Source: Paenibacillus arenilitoris
GTDB taxonomy: Bacteria > Bacillota > Bacilli > Paenibacillales > Paenibacillaceae
NCBI RefSeq assembly: GCF_014705655.1
Contig: NZ_JACXIY010000037.1
Location: 1-64,000, forward strand
Length of the DNA: 64,000 nucleotides
Direction of reading: 5' to 3'
Shown here: positions 1 to 8,603 of the stretch, piece by piece
How the letters are laid out: every line of letters starts with the position of its first letter
Position numbering within the stretch: the first letter of the stretch is position 1
Notes under the pieces: generated by a model
Seen by the model: the letters and a program-made list of their open reading frames with translations, nothing else
What the model was told of the DNA's origin: nothing
Database searches by the model: none
Made by a program: the position numbers and the translations under genes

Positions 1-76
1 GATTAACTCCGCTCGACTTGCATGTATTAGGCACGCCGCCAGCGTTCGTCCTGAGCCAGGATCAAACTCTCCATAA
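1..76 (-). rRNA. 16S ribosomal RNA, 5' end only
   Basis: The reverse strand reads the universal 16S start, with AGAGTTTGATCCTGGCTCAG followed by GACGAACGCTGGCGGCG. Only about 76 nt of the gene lie in the window; the rest is off the left edge. The 5' boundary (near 76) is estimated from the usual Bacillales mature end, so it may be off by a few bases. Confidence 0.97.
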
Positions 77-110
77 TGGTGTTTGACTTGCTCATTCTTT
101 TATCGCTTTT

Positions 111-134
111 CCATTAATCCGTACGGATTAATGG
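111..134. repeat. 24-bp perfect palindrome in the 16S leader
   Basis: CCATTAATCCGT is followed directly by its exact reverse complement. It lies between the conserved leader motif and the 16S gene, so it would form a tight stem in the pre-rRNA. A role in processing or antitermination is an inference. Confidence 0.6.
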
Positions 135-148
135 GGCAGTTTCACTCG

Positions 149-165
149 TTGTTCAGTTTTCAAAG
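149..165 (-). promoter_or_regulatory. rRNA leader motif
   Basis: The minus strand reads CTTTGAAAACTGAACAA, a block that recurs just upstream of 16S and in rRNA spacers of Bacillales and is thought to take part in rRNA antitermination or processing. Confidence 0.65.
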
Positions 166-213
166 AACAATCTTTTGCTGCGCCGTCCGCTTGTTTCTCT
201 CGGCCGGAATTAG

Positions 214-243
214 AATATACCATGCCTCCGCCCATGAGGTCAA
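214..243 (-). promoter_or_regulatory. Probable rRNA operon promoter
   Basis: On the minus strand TTGACC (-35, 238-243) and TATATT (-10, 214-219) are separated by 18 nt. An A-rich tract with the look of an UP element lies just upstream (about 244-270). It points into the 16S gene. Confidence 0.65.
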
Positions 244-556
244 GCGTTTTTGTGAAACTTTTTTATCCTCCCTAATAACCGGCATTCAAACTACATATAA
301 TATGCACAATGGCTTCTGTCCGAAAAAACGTTTAAATGTACTCGAGTCCGTCCCCGCATTGGTACAAAAGGTATGCAGCCGTCGTTCGGTTGATAGCGAT
401 ATTTCCGCACGGCCTCTTCCCGCTTGCCTGCCGTTTTTTCGCGATTGCCGCGCTTCTATTGCCGTAGACTTTTCCACCTAAATCGGCTATATTTTACTGG
501 TATATCGGAACTACTTTATTAGGCATTACTTCCCAATTAATAGAGGAGGAGATGCA
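244..556. other. Intergenic, rRNA upstream region
   Basis: This stretch separates the rRNA promoter from the diguanylate cyclase gene. It is AT-rich near 244-310 and may hold further rRNA promoters, and near 480-530 may hold the promoter of the plus-strand gene. No hexamer pair convinced me, and the open frames through it look non-coding. Confidence 0.5.
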
Positions 557-2107
557 TTGCAAAGCGGCTTTAAAACGAAACTGATGATCATCATGGGCGT
601 TTTCAGCATTTTATTGACGCTCGTCATCTCGCTGGTGAACCAGCATCGTTTAAAGGAGCAATTAATCGCCGGGTTTAAACGGGAATCTTCCCTGGTTGAG
701 GACGTGATCGTAACGGCCGTATCGGATGCAGACAAAGCGTTCCAGATGTCGGACGATAAGCTGGAGGAGCAAATGCGCGACTATTCGGAGCGGCTGCTCG
801 AGCATTACCGCGACAATCCGGATGTCGCCTCCTGGGATTACGATGCGCTTAAGAAAGCGTCCGGCGGGATGGACATCTACATCATCGACGATGCCCAGAA
901 GATCGTACATAGCAGCTTCGCCCCGGATGTCGGACTTGATTTCAGAGCCGATAACGAAACGATGAGGCGGTTCGCAGAATTGTTAGCCGAAAGACTGAAG
1001 GGAGACTCGTTCGTGGCCGACGGCCTGGACCAAGAGTCGAACACGGGCAAGCTTCGAAAATACAGCTACGTCCCGACGCCCGACCACAAATACTTGATCG
1101 AGCTCGGACTATACCAGGAGAACAATCCGGTCTTCCAAAGCTTCAACTTCCTGGAAATCGGGCGCAAGCTGGCCGAGAAGTACAGCTACATTCACGAAAT
1201 TACCGTCTTTACGACATCGGGCAAAGCGATCGGCAAAAGCGGCGAGGACGGCAAAGCGGCGCTCGTCTCTTCCGAAAACCGCCCTTACTTCGATACAGCT
1301 TACCGAGAAAATGACGTGCAGCAGGTAAAACGGATCGAAAACGGCAGATCGGTCGCCTACCGTTACGTTCCTTATATCGTACAGTACAGTCAAGACCAAG
1401 AGGTTCGCTACACGGATCACCGCATCGTCGAAATCAAATACAACGATCAAGAGCTGCTGGACAAGCTGAAGCAGAACAATAACGTATTCCTGATTCAGCT
1501 GCTCGCCACGCTGGCGATCGCGCTTATCATTTCCTTCGTGATTAGCCGGCTTGTCGCGAGACCGCTCTATCTGGCTTCCCACGACTGGCTGACGGGGCTA
1601 TTCAACCGCGCCGCGTTCGTGCAGTCGCTCTCGGCGAGCATCGCCAAAAACAATAGACGGGGACAGACGACGGGGCTGCTGCATATCGATCTCGACAACT
1701 TCAAGCAGATCAACGACGAGCTCGGCCATGACGCGGGGGACGCCTTTCTTGTCGAGGTAAGCAAGCGTATCCGGTCGGCCGTCTCCCATCCCGGCGCTTT
1801 CATCGCCCGGCTCGGCGGCGACGAATTCGTCGTTATCTTGAACGATCTCGACAACGAGCGGACCGCCACGGAGGTCGCGCGCGCGATTATCGAGCGACTG
1901 CGGTCTCCTATGGAAATTAAAGGCGTCGACGTCGTGAAGGAGTATCAAACGACCGCGTCAATCGGCATCGCGCTGGCGCCCGAGCACGCACGGAACTCCA
2001 ACGATCTGTACAACTGCGCCGATCAAGCGCTATATTACGCCAAGCGGACGAGCAAGAACGCGTATTGCACGTACGGAGACGCCGCGAATTTCGATCCGAC
2101 CGGTTAG
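557..2107 (+). CDS. Membrane diguanylate cyclase with extracytoplasmic sensor domain (GGDEF)
   Basis: This 516-residue protein would make cyclic di-GMP from two GTP. A membrane segment at about 8-27 and a second at about 309-330 enclose a long extracytoplasmic region resembling a Cache-type sensor. The C-terminal GGDEF domain (about 340-510) carries the intact active-site motif GGDEF at 420-424 and the usual DWLTGLFNR and DxDxFKxxND blocks. The RxxD product-inhibition site normally just upstream is absent (HPGA there). No EAL domain follows. The start is a TTG at 557, six nt after AGGAGGA; the nearby ATG at 552 is out of frame. It is a single-gene unit closed by a terminator. The sensed signal is unknown. 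Confidence 0.93.
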   Translation: MQSGFKTKLMIIMGVFSILLTLVISLVNQHRLKEQLIAGFKRESSLVEDVIVTAVSDADKAFQMSDDKLEEQMRDYSERLLEHYRDNPDVASWDYDALKKASGGMDIYIIDDAQKIVHSSFAPDVGLDFRADNETMRRFAELLAERLKGDSFVADGLDQESNTGKLRKYSYVPTPDHKYLIELGLYQENNPVFQSFNFLEIGRKLAEKYSYIHEITVFTTSGKAIGKSGEDGKAALVSSENRPYFDTAYRENDVQQVKRIENGRSVAYRYVPYIVQYSQDQEVRYTDHRIVEIKYNDQELLDKLKQNNNVFLIQLLATLAIALIISFVISRLVARPLYLASHDWLTGLFNRAAFVQSLSASIAKNNRRGQTTGLLHIDLDNFKQINDELGHDAGDAFLVEVSKRIRSAVSHPGAFIARLGGDEFVVILNDLDNERTATEVARAIIERLRSPMEIKGVDVVKEYQTTASIGIALAPEHARNSNDLYNCADQALYYAKRTSKNAYCTYGDAANFDPTG

Positions 2108-2145
2108 CGCCATCATCTCATCTCATATGCGATAAAGAAAGCATT

Positions 2146-2178
2146 GGCCGCCCTTCAACGAGGGCGGTCGACTTTTTT
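2146..2178 (+). terminator. Rho-independent terminator after the diguanylate cyclase
   Basis: GGCCGCCCT pairs with AGGGCGGTC across a six-base loop, followed by a run of six T. Confidence 0.85.
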
Positions 2179-2200
2179 GGGGAGACTCCGAAAAAGGGGA

Positions 2201-2231
2201 TTGACCTTCACGTTGCGTAAAGGTGTACGAT
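2201..2231 (+). promoter_or_regulatory. MerR-type promoter/operator with 19-bp spacer
   Basis: TTGACC (2201-2206) and TACGAT (2226-2231) are 19 bp apart, the stretched spacing typical of promoters activated by MerR-family regulators through DNA distortion. The spacer is a dyad: ACCTTCACG and CGTAAAGGT around TTG, eight of nine arm positions matching. It precedes the merR-like gene, so autoregulation is inferred. Confidence 0.8.
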
Positions 2232-2253
2232 CATTGTGCAAGGAGGCGAGCAG

Positions 2254-3018
2254 ATGGAATATACGATTCAAAAGCTCGGACGGCTGGCGGGAATCAGCAC
2301 GAGGACGCTTCGCTACTACGATGAAATCGACATGCTGAAGCCGGCGAGAATCAACTCCTCCGGCTACCGGATCTATGGCCAGGCCGAGGTGGACCGGCTG
2401 CAGCAAATTCTTTTTTACAAGGAGCTTGGCGTCAGCCTGGACGAAATCAAGGCGATTGTCGCCTCGCCGGACTTCGACGGCGACGCCGCGCTCAGGGAGC
2501 ACCGGGCGAAGCTGCTCGAGCGACGGGTGCAGTTGGACTTGTTAATCGCGAATGTCGATAAGACGTTAGCTCAAAGAGAGGGGAAAATGACGATGACCGA
2601 TAAAGAGCGATTCGAAGGGTTCAAGCAACAGCTGATTGACGAGAACGAGAGGAAATACGGCAAGGAAATTAGGGAAAAATACGGTGAAGAGCAGGTCGAG
2701 CGGTCCAATCAAGCTCTGAAGAACATGACCGAGGAGCAGTACCGGGAGGTCGAGAAATTGGGGGAAGAAGTGCTGTCCACGCTGGCCGCAGCCTTCGCGA
2801 CGGGCGATCCGGCAGGCGAACTCGCGCAAAAAACGGCCGATCTGCACAAGCAGTGGCTTACCTTCTACTGGGGAAATTACAGTAAGGAGGCTCACGCGGG
2901 CGTCGCGCAAATGTACGTGGACGACGAGAGGTTCGCGGCCTACTACGATAAGCGGCAGCCCGGCGGAGCGGAGTTTCTCCGGGATGCGGTGCTTATCTAT
3001 ACGGGGATGAAGCAGTAG
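2254..3018 (+). CDS. MerR family regulator with TipAS-like ligand domain
   Basis: This is a 254-residue transcription activator. The N-terminal winged helix (about 1-70) has the MerR signature STRTLRYYDEIDMLKP and a GYRIY turn. A dimerisation helix follows (about 75-115), and then a domain rich in K/E/Y (about 125-250) that resembles the antibiotic-binding TipAS domain of TipAL and Mta, which lets such proteins sense drugs or peptides. ATG 2254 is preferred over the upstream GTG 2236 because AAGGAGG sits seven nt before it. The 19-bp-spaced operator just upstream fits autoactivation. No efflux gene is adjacent, so other targets lie elsewhere or the gene controls only itself. The family is clear; the ligand is not known. 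Confidence 0.92.
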   Translation: MEYTIQKLGRLAGISTRTLRYYDEIDMLKPARINSSGYRIYGQAEVDRLQQILFYKELGVSLDEIKAIVASPDFDGDAALREHRAKLLERRVQLDLLIANVDKTLAQREGKMTMTDKERFEGFKQQLIDENERKYGKEIREKYGEEQVERSNQALKNMTEEQYREVEKLGEEVLSTLAAAFATGDPAGELAQKTADLHKQWLTFYWGNYSKEAHAGVAQMYVDDERFAAYYDKRQPGGAEFLRDAVLIYTGMKQ

Positions 3019-3050
3019 GAAACCCCGGGCAAAGGCGCCCGCCCTGCTGT

Positions 3051-3073
3051 CCGGGAAGCGACAGGCTTCCCGG
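3051..3073. terminator. Hairpin between convergent genes
   Basis: CCGGGAAGC and GCTTCCCGG form a perfect nine-pair stem with a five-base loop between the stop of the MerR gene and the stop of the minus-strand methyltransferase. There is no clear T run on either side, so terminator function is tentative. Confidence 0.4.
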
Positions 3074-3090
3074 GAACGGCCGGGCGACCG

Positions 3091-3942
3091 CTATTTCTCC
3101 GCGACCGCCGCGAAATAGACGGGAAAACGTCCGGCGACCATCCATCTCGGCGACGTGTGGAACGAAATCTTGTCGAAGCCTGCGGCCAGCAGGCTTTTCT
3201 CCAATTCGCGCCACGTCAAGTACCGGGCCTGCACGGCGGACAAGCCGGTGCCGGGTTGTCCGCCGCGCGGGCGACCAAGCAGCTTCCGAAGCAGATAGGC
3301 TGCCGTTTTCCGCCTGAAGATTCCATTCCGGATCACGAGATAATGCCATCTGTAACCCGTACCGTGAACGAGCAGAAACAGCTTGCCGCCGGGCGAGAGA
3401 ACGCGGTACGCCTCGGCAAGCGCGCGCTGCGGATCCAAATAGTGAAGCGCCGTCCTGCAGACGACGTAATCGACGGCATGCCTTCCGATCGGCAGCCGGT
3501 GGGCGTCCGCCGTATGCACCGACACCTTGCCGCGCGCCGCTTCCGACGCTTGGACGATCGCGGCCAGCAGCCCGATCTGCCGCTCGTCCGAATCCACTGC
3601 GTAGATAAGATCGGGTCCGCGGCCGAGCAGCGCCTTCACCGTCGCACCCGCTCCGCAGCACAGATCGAGGATGCGTCGGCGCCCTTCCGCCTCTCTCAGC
3701 AGCAGCTTATCAAAATAATCGGGCGCGTGCGTCTGCCGATAATATTCGTAGCACGCATAACCGAAAGCGGGATCGATCAGCCTGCCCTTCTCATCCGCGG
3801 CGCCTTCCGCCGCGAGCCTCAGCCTCACATCCGCAGCCGGCTTGTCAAGCCCCGGTATCCGCACGCCGTTCTCCCTGCAAAATAAATAAGCGGCGCCCGC
3901 AAGCAGCCGGCCGTCGCGCACGATTTCGACTTTGCCGCGCAT
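3091..3942 (-). CDS. Class I SAM-dependent methyltransferase
   Basis: This 283-residue protein has a Rossmann-fold methyltransferase core. The SAM-binding glycine loop is ILDLCCGAGA at about 91-100, followed by an acidic residue after strand 2 (AVDSDE) and the YVVCRTALHYLDP segment typical of methyltransferase domain 11/25. About 60 N-terminal residues precede the fold. The start ATG lies one nt after the stop of the polysaccharide deacetylase gene (TGACATG on the minus strand), so the two are probably translationally coupled. The substrate cannot be told from sequence; a glycan, lipid or quinone-like acceptor are all possible. Confidence 0.85.
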   Translation of the reverse strand: MRGKVEIVRDGRLLAGAAYLFCRENGVRIPGLDKPAADVRLRLAAEGAADEKGRLIDPAFGYACYEYYRQTHAPDYFDKLLLREAEGRRRILDLCCGAGATVKALLGRGPDLIYAVDSDERQIGLLAAIVQASEAARGKVSVHTADAHRLPIGRHAVDYVVCRTALHYLDPQRALAEAYRVLSPGGKLFLLVHGTGYRWHYLVIRNGIFRRKTAAYLLRKLLGRPRGGQPGTGLSAVQARYLTWRELEKSLLAAGFDKISFHTSPRWMVAGRFPVYFAAVAEK

Positions 3943-3943
3943 G

Positions 3944-4768
3944 TCAGCGGGATTCTCCGATCTGGGGATTTTGGCTCCGAATGGAAGTGACCGCGTAATC
4001 GGCCATCAGCCTCCGGATTTTGTCGTGCGTGCCGTCAAGCCCGTAATATCGCCTGAAGCCGTTAAGCAAGGACGAATTGAAAATGCGCGGCTGGTCCGGG
4101 TCCAGATCGTAAGGATGAATGTAGAAAACGAAGGCTCCCCGATCCCGCAGGATCGACTTGGCACCCGCCTTAAACAAAGAATACGGATAAAGCCGAAAGT
4201 ACCCGCCGCCGCCCCATGGCACGCGAAGCCCGCCCAGGCGATAGGCAGGCAGCGGTATTTCCCACAGCTTATCCTTTATGCGAAAAGACGCCGGTACGTC
4301 AGAAGGACGCTTCAGCTCGTTATACAGTTGATTGAAGCGATGGGGCATCAGGCTGGAATCGTAGGCATACCCTTCTTCCCTCAGCATTTCGAGCCCCCAC
4401 TCCGTCATCGAAAAGCAGGGCGCGCGATACCCGCGTACCTCGTCGCCCGTCACATCCTCCAATATATCCTTCGACGCGCGAATGTCTTGCCGGAACTCCC
4501 CCGGGGACTGGCTGCGGACGAGACGGTGCGCGTAGCCGTGCGAAGCGATTTCATGGCCCCTCCGGTGGATTTCCTTAATGAGGCCGGGTCGTTTCCGCGC
4601 AATCCAGCCCAAAACGAAGAAGGTTCCTAGCGCCTTTCGCTCGTCGAGAAGCTCCAGCATTTGACGAACGGGCCGCTCCAGCCGGATCTCGCGCCTCTCC
4701 CAATCGGAGAGAGGCAGCTGCGGGCTGCAAAACCAATCCTCCACGTCTACCGTGAACATCATCTTCAA
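3944..4768 (-). CDS. Polysaccharide deacetylase family protein (DUF3473-like type)
   Basis: This 274-residue NodB-fold protein belongs to the subgroup that begins with a TVDVEDWF-like motif (about 6-13). Metal-site residues are visible: the acidic DVED cluster, then H77 and H81 in SHGYAHRLV. GYRAPCFS (about 113-120) is the family's catalytic RxP block. There is no signal peptide, so it acts in the cytoplasm or at the inner face. This subgroup is usually linked to exopolysaccharide export clusters, but none is seen here. The start is a TTG six nt after GGAGGT, which rules out the longer upstream frame. A promoter lies at 4832-4860 and the methyltransferase follows directly. Confidence 0.85.
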   Translation of the reverse strand: MKMMFTVDVEDWFCSPQLPLSDWERREIRLERPVRQMLELLDERKALGTFFVLGWIARKRPGLIKEIHRRGHEIASHGYAHRLVRSQSPGEFRQDIRASKDILEDVTGDEVRGYRAPCFSMTEWGLEMLREEGYAYDSSLMPHRFNQLYNELKRPSDVPASFRIKDKLWEIPLPAYRLGGLRVPWGGGGYFRLYPYSLFKAGAKSILRDRGAFVFYIHPYDLDPDQPRIFNSSLLNGFRRYYGLDGTHDKIRRLMADYAVTSIRSQNPQIGESR

Positions 4769-4831
4769 GCCTGCACCTCCCACGGTTGTTATCCAGCGCA
4801 ATCCCTTCATTAGCAAATAATGTATGTATCT

Positions 4832-4860
4832 ATTATAAAGGATAGGGAGAGTCGTGACAA
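4832..4860 (-). promoter_or_regulatory. Promoter of the deacetylase/methyltransferase pair
   Basis: On the minus strand TTGTCA (4855-4860) and TATAAT (4832-4837) are separated by 17 nt. Confidence 0.65.
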
Positions 4861-4983
4861 AAAAAGAGCACAAGACTGCCGGAACCTCCTCTCCAAACGT
4901 TCCGTGCTTGTACTCGTTGCCAGAAGCCAATCCGTCAACCGCAGCGGATTATACGAGGTGCCGAACATGCCCCCGAAGTTCTC

Positions 4984-5865
4984 TCATCCCCCAGGCCGTC
5001 TTGCCTGCCTGCGATAATGTTCCGGCGTCGTGCCGGCAATCTGCTTGAACACCTTCGTGAAGTGGGAGGCGTGCTTGAAGCCGACGCTGAAGCCGGCATC
5101 CGTCACCGACAGCCCCCTCGTCGACCTGAAACAGCACCTTGGCCTGATTCACGCGGCGATTGTATAAATATTTGAAAATCGTCGTGCCCGTCAATTCCTT
5201 GAACACCTTGCTCATGTAATATTTATTCAAATGAAGTTCCCGCTCCAGCAAATCCATCGTGATGTCGTTCATGTAGCAGCGCTCGATGTAGGCGATCACA
5301 TTGTGCACGTGCCTCTCCCTCTCCGAGCCCTGCTTGTCCTCCCGCAAATGCTCGCGGCACAAATCGTAAACCCAGTACAGCACGTCCGCGAGCGCGAGCA
5401 AAAAACGGTTTTGCCCGACGAAGTCGTTGCGTACGTAGCATTGCTGCATGTGCACGAGCATCCGCTCCGCCTCCGCTTGCTCGGCCGCGCCGAGCCGAAG
5501 CCGGACATGATCCAGCTCGAAGAAGGGGCGAAGCACTTCCGGCAGGCGATCGGCATCCGTGCCATCGGCAGCCGCCCCTCCCCTTCCCTGATCAATCAAG
5601 GAAATGAGCCGCGGCTCGAAGTGAAGGATCGTGCGCACGTAAGGAGCGTCCCGGTTGACTAACGGCCTATGAAGCGTCGAGCCTTGCATGAGCAGCAAAT
5701 CGCCGGGCAGCAGCTCGTAGCTGCGGCCCCCACGTAAATACGGGCCTGTCCTTCGTGCAAATAAAAAAATTCATAAGAGCTGTGCGAATGAAAAGCGGGC
5801 ATCGCAGTCGGCGCCGCGTTCCGGTACTGCCAATCGATCAGGTCCCTGCCCGGGTATACGTCCAT
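4984..5865 (-). pseudogene. AraC family regulator broken by two one-base indels
   Basis: Joined together, three frame segments give one normal AraC protein. The N-terminal cupin part begins at 5865 and runs to a G run near 5735, where one G appears missing: five are present and six would restore RSYELLPGD. The middle segment carries the rest of the arm and the first helix-turn-helix, ending RRVNQAKVLFQVDEG. At a second G run near 5112-5116 one G appears extra; removing it restores LSVTDAGFSVGFKHASHF and a C-terminus ending at 4984. The two changes have opposite sign and both sit in G homopolymers, so sequencing error, true decay or phase variation are all possible. Confidence 0.8.
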
Positions 5866-5916
5866 CTTCGCTTTGGCCTCCCTTAACTTTCGCTGTCCTG
5901 AACTAAACTTCCTCCG

Positions 5917-6351
5917 CTACTTTTGGACATCCGCTCGGCTTTGCACTCTTTGGAGCAAATTTTTGAAGACGATCAGGATCAGGATGATGCTCATGCTCAG
6001 CAGCGTCGCGGAATCGCCGAGCTTGGCGAGCGCCTTGTTGCCGTGGATATACGAGATCGGCAGAATGATGAAGCAGCCGCCCGATAAGAACAATAATAGA
6101 TAGGAGAATGCTCTCGTCAGCCGGCGGGTCCAAAGCGAGCCGCTCTTTCCTTTCCATATGGATAAATGGTGCTCGGACAACAGCTGGAAAAAATCCGATG
6201 CCGTAAAAAACAGTCCCGCCAACGAGAAAATCGCGATAAAATTGGAGTCCAGCTCGATTTTCTCCGAATTTTTCAGGAAATAAAGAATGAGCAGCCATGC
6301 CCCGATGCCTAGAATAAACACTTCACCTTGCGTAAAAGACTCCTTTTTCAT
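5917..6351 (-). CDS. Small multi-pass membrane protein of unknown function
   Basis: The product is 144 residues with about four hydrophobic segments (near 9-26, 37-57, 82-102 and 112-132) and a basic inter-helix loop containing WTRRLTRAF. I do not recognise a family. ATG 6351 (MKKESF) is chosen as start; the upstream TTG at 6411 adds 20 polar residues and has no clear ribosome site. The site before 6351 is also poor, so the start is uncertain. It stands alone between the broken AraC gene and a terminator of the helicase gene, on the same strand as both. Confidence 0.6.
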   Translation of the reverse strand: MKKESFTQGEVFILGIGAWLLILYFLKNSEKIELDSNFIAIFSLAGLFFTASDFFQLLSEHHLSIWKGKSGSLWTRRLTRAFSYLLLFLSGGCFIILPISYIHGNKALAKLGDSATLLSMSIILILIVFKNLLQRVQSRADVQK

Positions 6352-6486
6352 TCCTCTGCCCGCCCTTTTCGATTTGATCGCATCGTTCGAACGGCCCAAT
6401 GCCGCTACCAATGCTCTATCATCATACCTGATGGAAAAGGGGAAAGTGTGTCGAATTCCGTCGGTTCGGGCTGCTTTATGTAAAAT

Positions 6487-6521
6487 GAAAACTGCAGTCC
6501 CCTCTTAAGGAGAACTGCAGT
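6487..6521 (-). terminator. Terminator after the helicase gene
   Basis: On the minus strand ACTGCAGT plus TCTCC pairs with the mirrored arm around TTAA, then TTTCATTTT follows. Confidence 0.65.
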
Positions 6522-6568
6522 CGTTGATCAGGCGCCTTGCGCCATGCGAAGCTTCATCGCTCTAACCA

Positions 6569-8515
6569 TCACCCCAGCAGCTTGACGGGCTGCTTCCGCT
6601 CCGGGTCGCTCTCCCGCTCCTGCGCCCGGTTCCGGACTTCGTCCAAGTAAGGCGTGAACTTGGAGTCGCCGCTGTACGAGACGAACAGCCACTCCAGCGC
6701 GCGGGTCATCGCCACGTAGAACAGCGACACCTCGCGTTCCTCCGCCATCTCCAGCGAGAACGGCATGTTCTCGGCGTTGACGATGAAGACCGCCTGAAAG
6801 TCGAGGCCCTTCACGCTGTCGATGGACGCCACGTTCACCGCGTCGCCTGCCGGGGCCGCTTCCTCCCTCTCGTCGTCATCATTCTCGGCCAGCCAGCGGT
6901 ACGGCAGCTCCCGCCCCTTCAGCTCCCGGCGGATCGCGTCGATGTAAGAGGAATGGTAATTATCCTTCACCCGGTACAAAATCGCCATCTCGGCATACGG
7001 AATCTTATGCCCGACGTGCAGCTCGCGAATCCGGTCCGCCGCGGCGCGGACCTCCTCTTTGAAGCTGCCGCACCGTATCACCGCAGGCTCGGGCCCGGCT
7101 CTGCGGGCGCTCTGCGGCGGAATGATGTCGACGCCCTTCGCGGACCCGTACTGCACGCCGCCGCGGAGCAGCGAATACCGCTGGTAGAAGTCCCAGGCGA
7201 ACTTCGCGATCTGCGACGTGTTGCGGTAATTGACGGACAAGAAGCGCGACCGCCCACGGAAATCGAGACCCGTCGCCTTCAGAAGGCTCGACTTGCGCTT
7301 GAAGAACGATTGCGTCTTGTCCTCGACGAGCAGCAGGTTCTGGGTCGCCGGATTCAGCAGATGGGTGAGCAGTCTCAGCCACTCCGGCTGGAAGTCCTGT
7401 CCCTCGTCGATCAGGATCGCCTCGTACATCGGCAGAATCGCTTCCTTCTTCTCCAGCTTGGCGATGAGCGTCAACACGTCCGTATCCTTGGCGCCAAGCG
7501 CCTTCTTCAGCCACTCGTGGAAGTTGAACACCTCGATGTACGGCTTGTCCGGCCTTCCTTCCCGCTGCTCGGCCAGCCGGATCCAATCGAGCAGATCCTC
7601 CGGCTCGTCCATCATCCGGCCGATCATCTGCTTCAGGCTCTGCGACAGCGCCACGCTATTGCAGATGACGAGAATTTTCCAATCGGGATAGAAGCTCGCG
7701 AGCATCTTCGCGCGGCTCGCCAGCACAAGCGTCTTCCCGCTTCCCGTCACGCCCCGTATCAGCCTGTGGCGATCGCCGAGCTGCTTCGCGATGTTCTCCT
7801 GGGTGACGTCCATCGCCTGCGGCTGATGCAAGGACAGCACGTACTGCTCGCGCGCGCTCTCCGGCGGCCTGAATTCCGAGCCGAGCTTCGCGGCGGGCGT
7901 CAAGTGATTGCGGATCGCCCACAGCTGCTCCTTCGACAGGATGCTCCGGTTCCGCTTCCATTCGGTGAACATGCCGTGAATCTTCTCGATCAAGGCGTCG
8001 GCCGAGAAGCCGCCGTCCTCGCGGTCGATCTCGTCGCGGCAAAGCACGAACGGCTCGGCGATGACCTCGTACAGGCCGTTCTCGATAAAATCGTTCCGGC
8101 GCATGCGCGTGAATACCGTCCCGAAGCCGAGCTGGAACAGGAGCTGCTTCCCCTTCCGATTGACATCCGGCTCCGTCAGGCCGTCGTCCTTCTCCAGCCC
8201 GGCCGCCACTTGCCGGGCCGTATCGCGCGCCCGCAGGTACGGATTCGGAACGGTTTCCAGCTGGCCGGAGGCCGTATAGACCTGCCATTCGCCGCGGTCC
8301 GCTTCGACCAGCGCCGACCTCGTATATTCCGTCACTTCGAGCACGACCATGCCCAAATCGGGACCGATCACGACGAACGCCGGCCGGCAGCCTTCGATCT
8401 CCGGCTCGAAATAAACCGCGTAATCGCTTGGCAGATGCTCCTTAAGCGACCGGAACAGCAGCCGCTCGCCGGCGGTCGCGCCCGTCCGTAAAACTTCCGG
8501 GACCATGTAGGCCAT
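6569..8515 (-). CDS. UvrD/Rep-like superfamily 1 helicase with N-terminal NERD domain
   Basis: This 648-residue protein couples a NERD (nuclease-related) region at about 14-70 with a superfamily 1 helicase. Helicase motifs are all present: Walker A GVTGSGKT (255-262), Walker B LIDEGQDF (368-375), NYRNT (429-433), SVKGLDF (567-573) and YVAMTRA (600-606). It should be an ATP-dependent DNA translocase. In the NERD part the usual D/ExK nuclease residues look replaced: RPAF where an Asp is expected, and EVT where EVK is expected. Nuclease activity is therefore doubtful. The start ATG has AGGTGAT upstream. It is monocistronic, with a promoter-like site at about 8563 and its own terminator. Its physiological role (repair, defence or RNA polymerase recycling) is unknown. 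Confidence 0.88.
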   Translation of the reverse strand: MAYMVPEVLRTGATAGERLLFRSLKEHLPSDYAVYFEPEIEGCRPAFVVIGPDLGMVVLEVTEYTRSALVEADRGEWQVYTASGQLETVPNPYLRARDTARQVAAGLEKDDGLTEPDVNRKGKQLLFQLGFGTVFTRMRRNDFIENGLYEVIAEPFVLCRDEIDREDGGFSADALIEKIHGMFTEWKRNRSILSKEQLWAIRNHLTPAAKLGSEFRPPESAREQYVLSLHQPQAMDVTQENIAKQLGDRHRLIRGVTGSGKTLVLASRAKMLASFYPDWKILVICNSVALSQSLKQMIGRMMDEPEDLLDWIRLAEQREGRPDKPYIEVFNFHEWLKKALGAKDTDVLTLIAKLEKKEAILPMYEAILIDEGQDFQPEWLRLLTHLLNPATQNLLLVEDKTQSFFKRKSSLLKATGLDFRGRSRFLSVNYRNTSQIAKFAWDFYQRYSLLRGGVQYGSAKGVDIIPPQSARRAGPEPAVIRCGSFKEEVRAAADRIRELHVGHKIPYAEMAILYRVKDNYHSSYIDAIRRELKGRELPYRWLAENDDDEREEAAPAGDAVNVASIDSVKGLDFQAVFIVNAENMPFSLEMAEEREVSLFYVAMTRALEWLFVSYSGDSKFTPYLDEVRNRAQERESDPERKQPVKLLG

Positions 8516-8562
8516 CTTGGTATCACCTCGCGTTCCACGATTACAATTCTTTCATTCCTTCT

Positions 8563-8591
8563 ATTATAGCACGCGAAGAGGATGTAAAAGT
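8563..8591 (-). promoter_or_regulatory. Possible promoter of the helicase gene
   Basis: TATAAT (8563-8568, minus strand) follows a poor -35 (ACTTTT) at 17 nt. Confidence 0.45.
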
Positions 8592-8603
8592 GAATGATAA
8601 GCA

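Noticed and set aside
83-481. 132-residue open frame over the rRNA leader
   Set aside because: It overlaps the 16S promoter and leader, has no ribosome site and no protein-like composition.
6953-8491. 512-residue frame antisense to the helicase
   Set aside because: It is Arg/Leu/His-rich with no motifs, the usual shadow of a GC-rich gene on the other strand.
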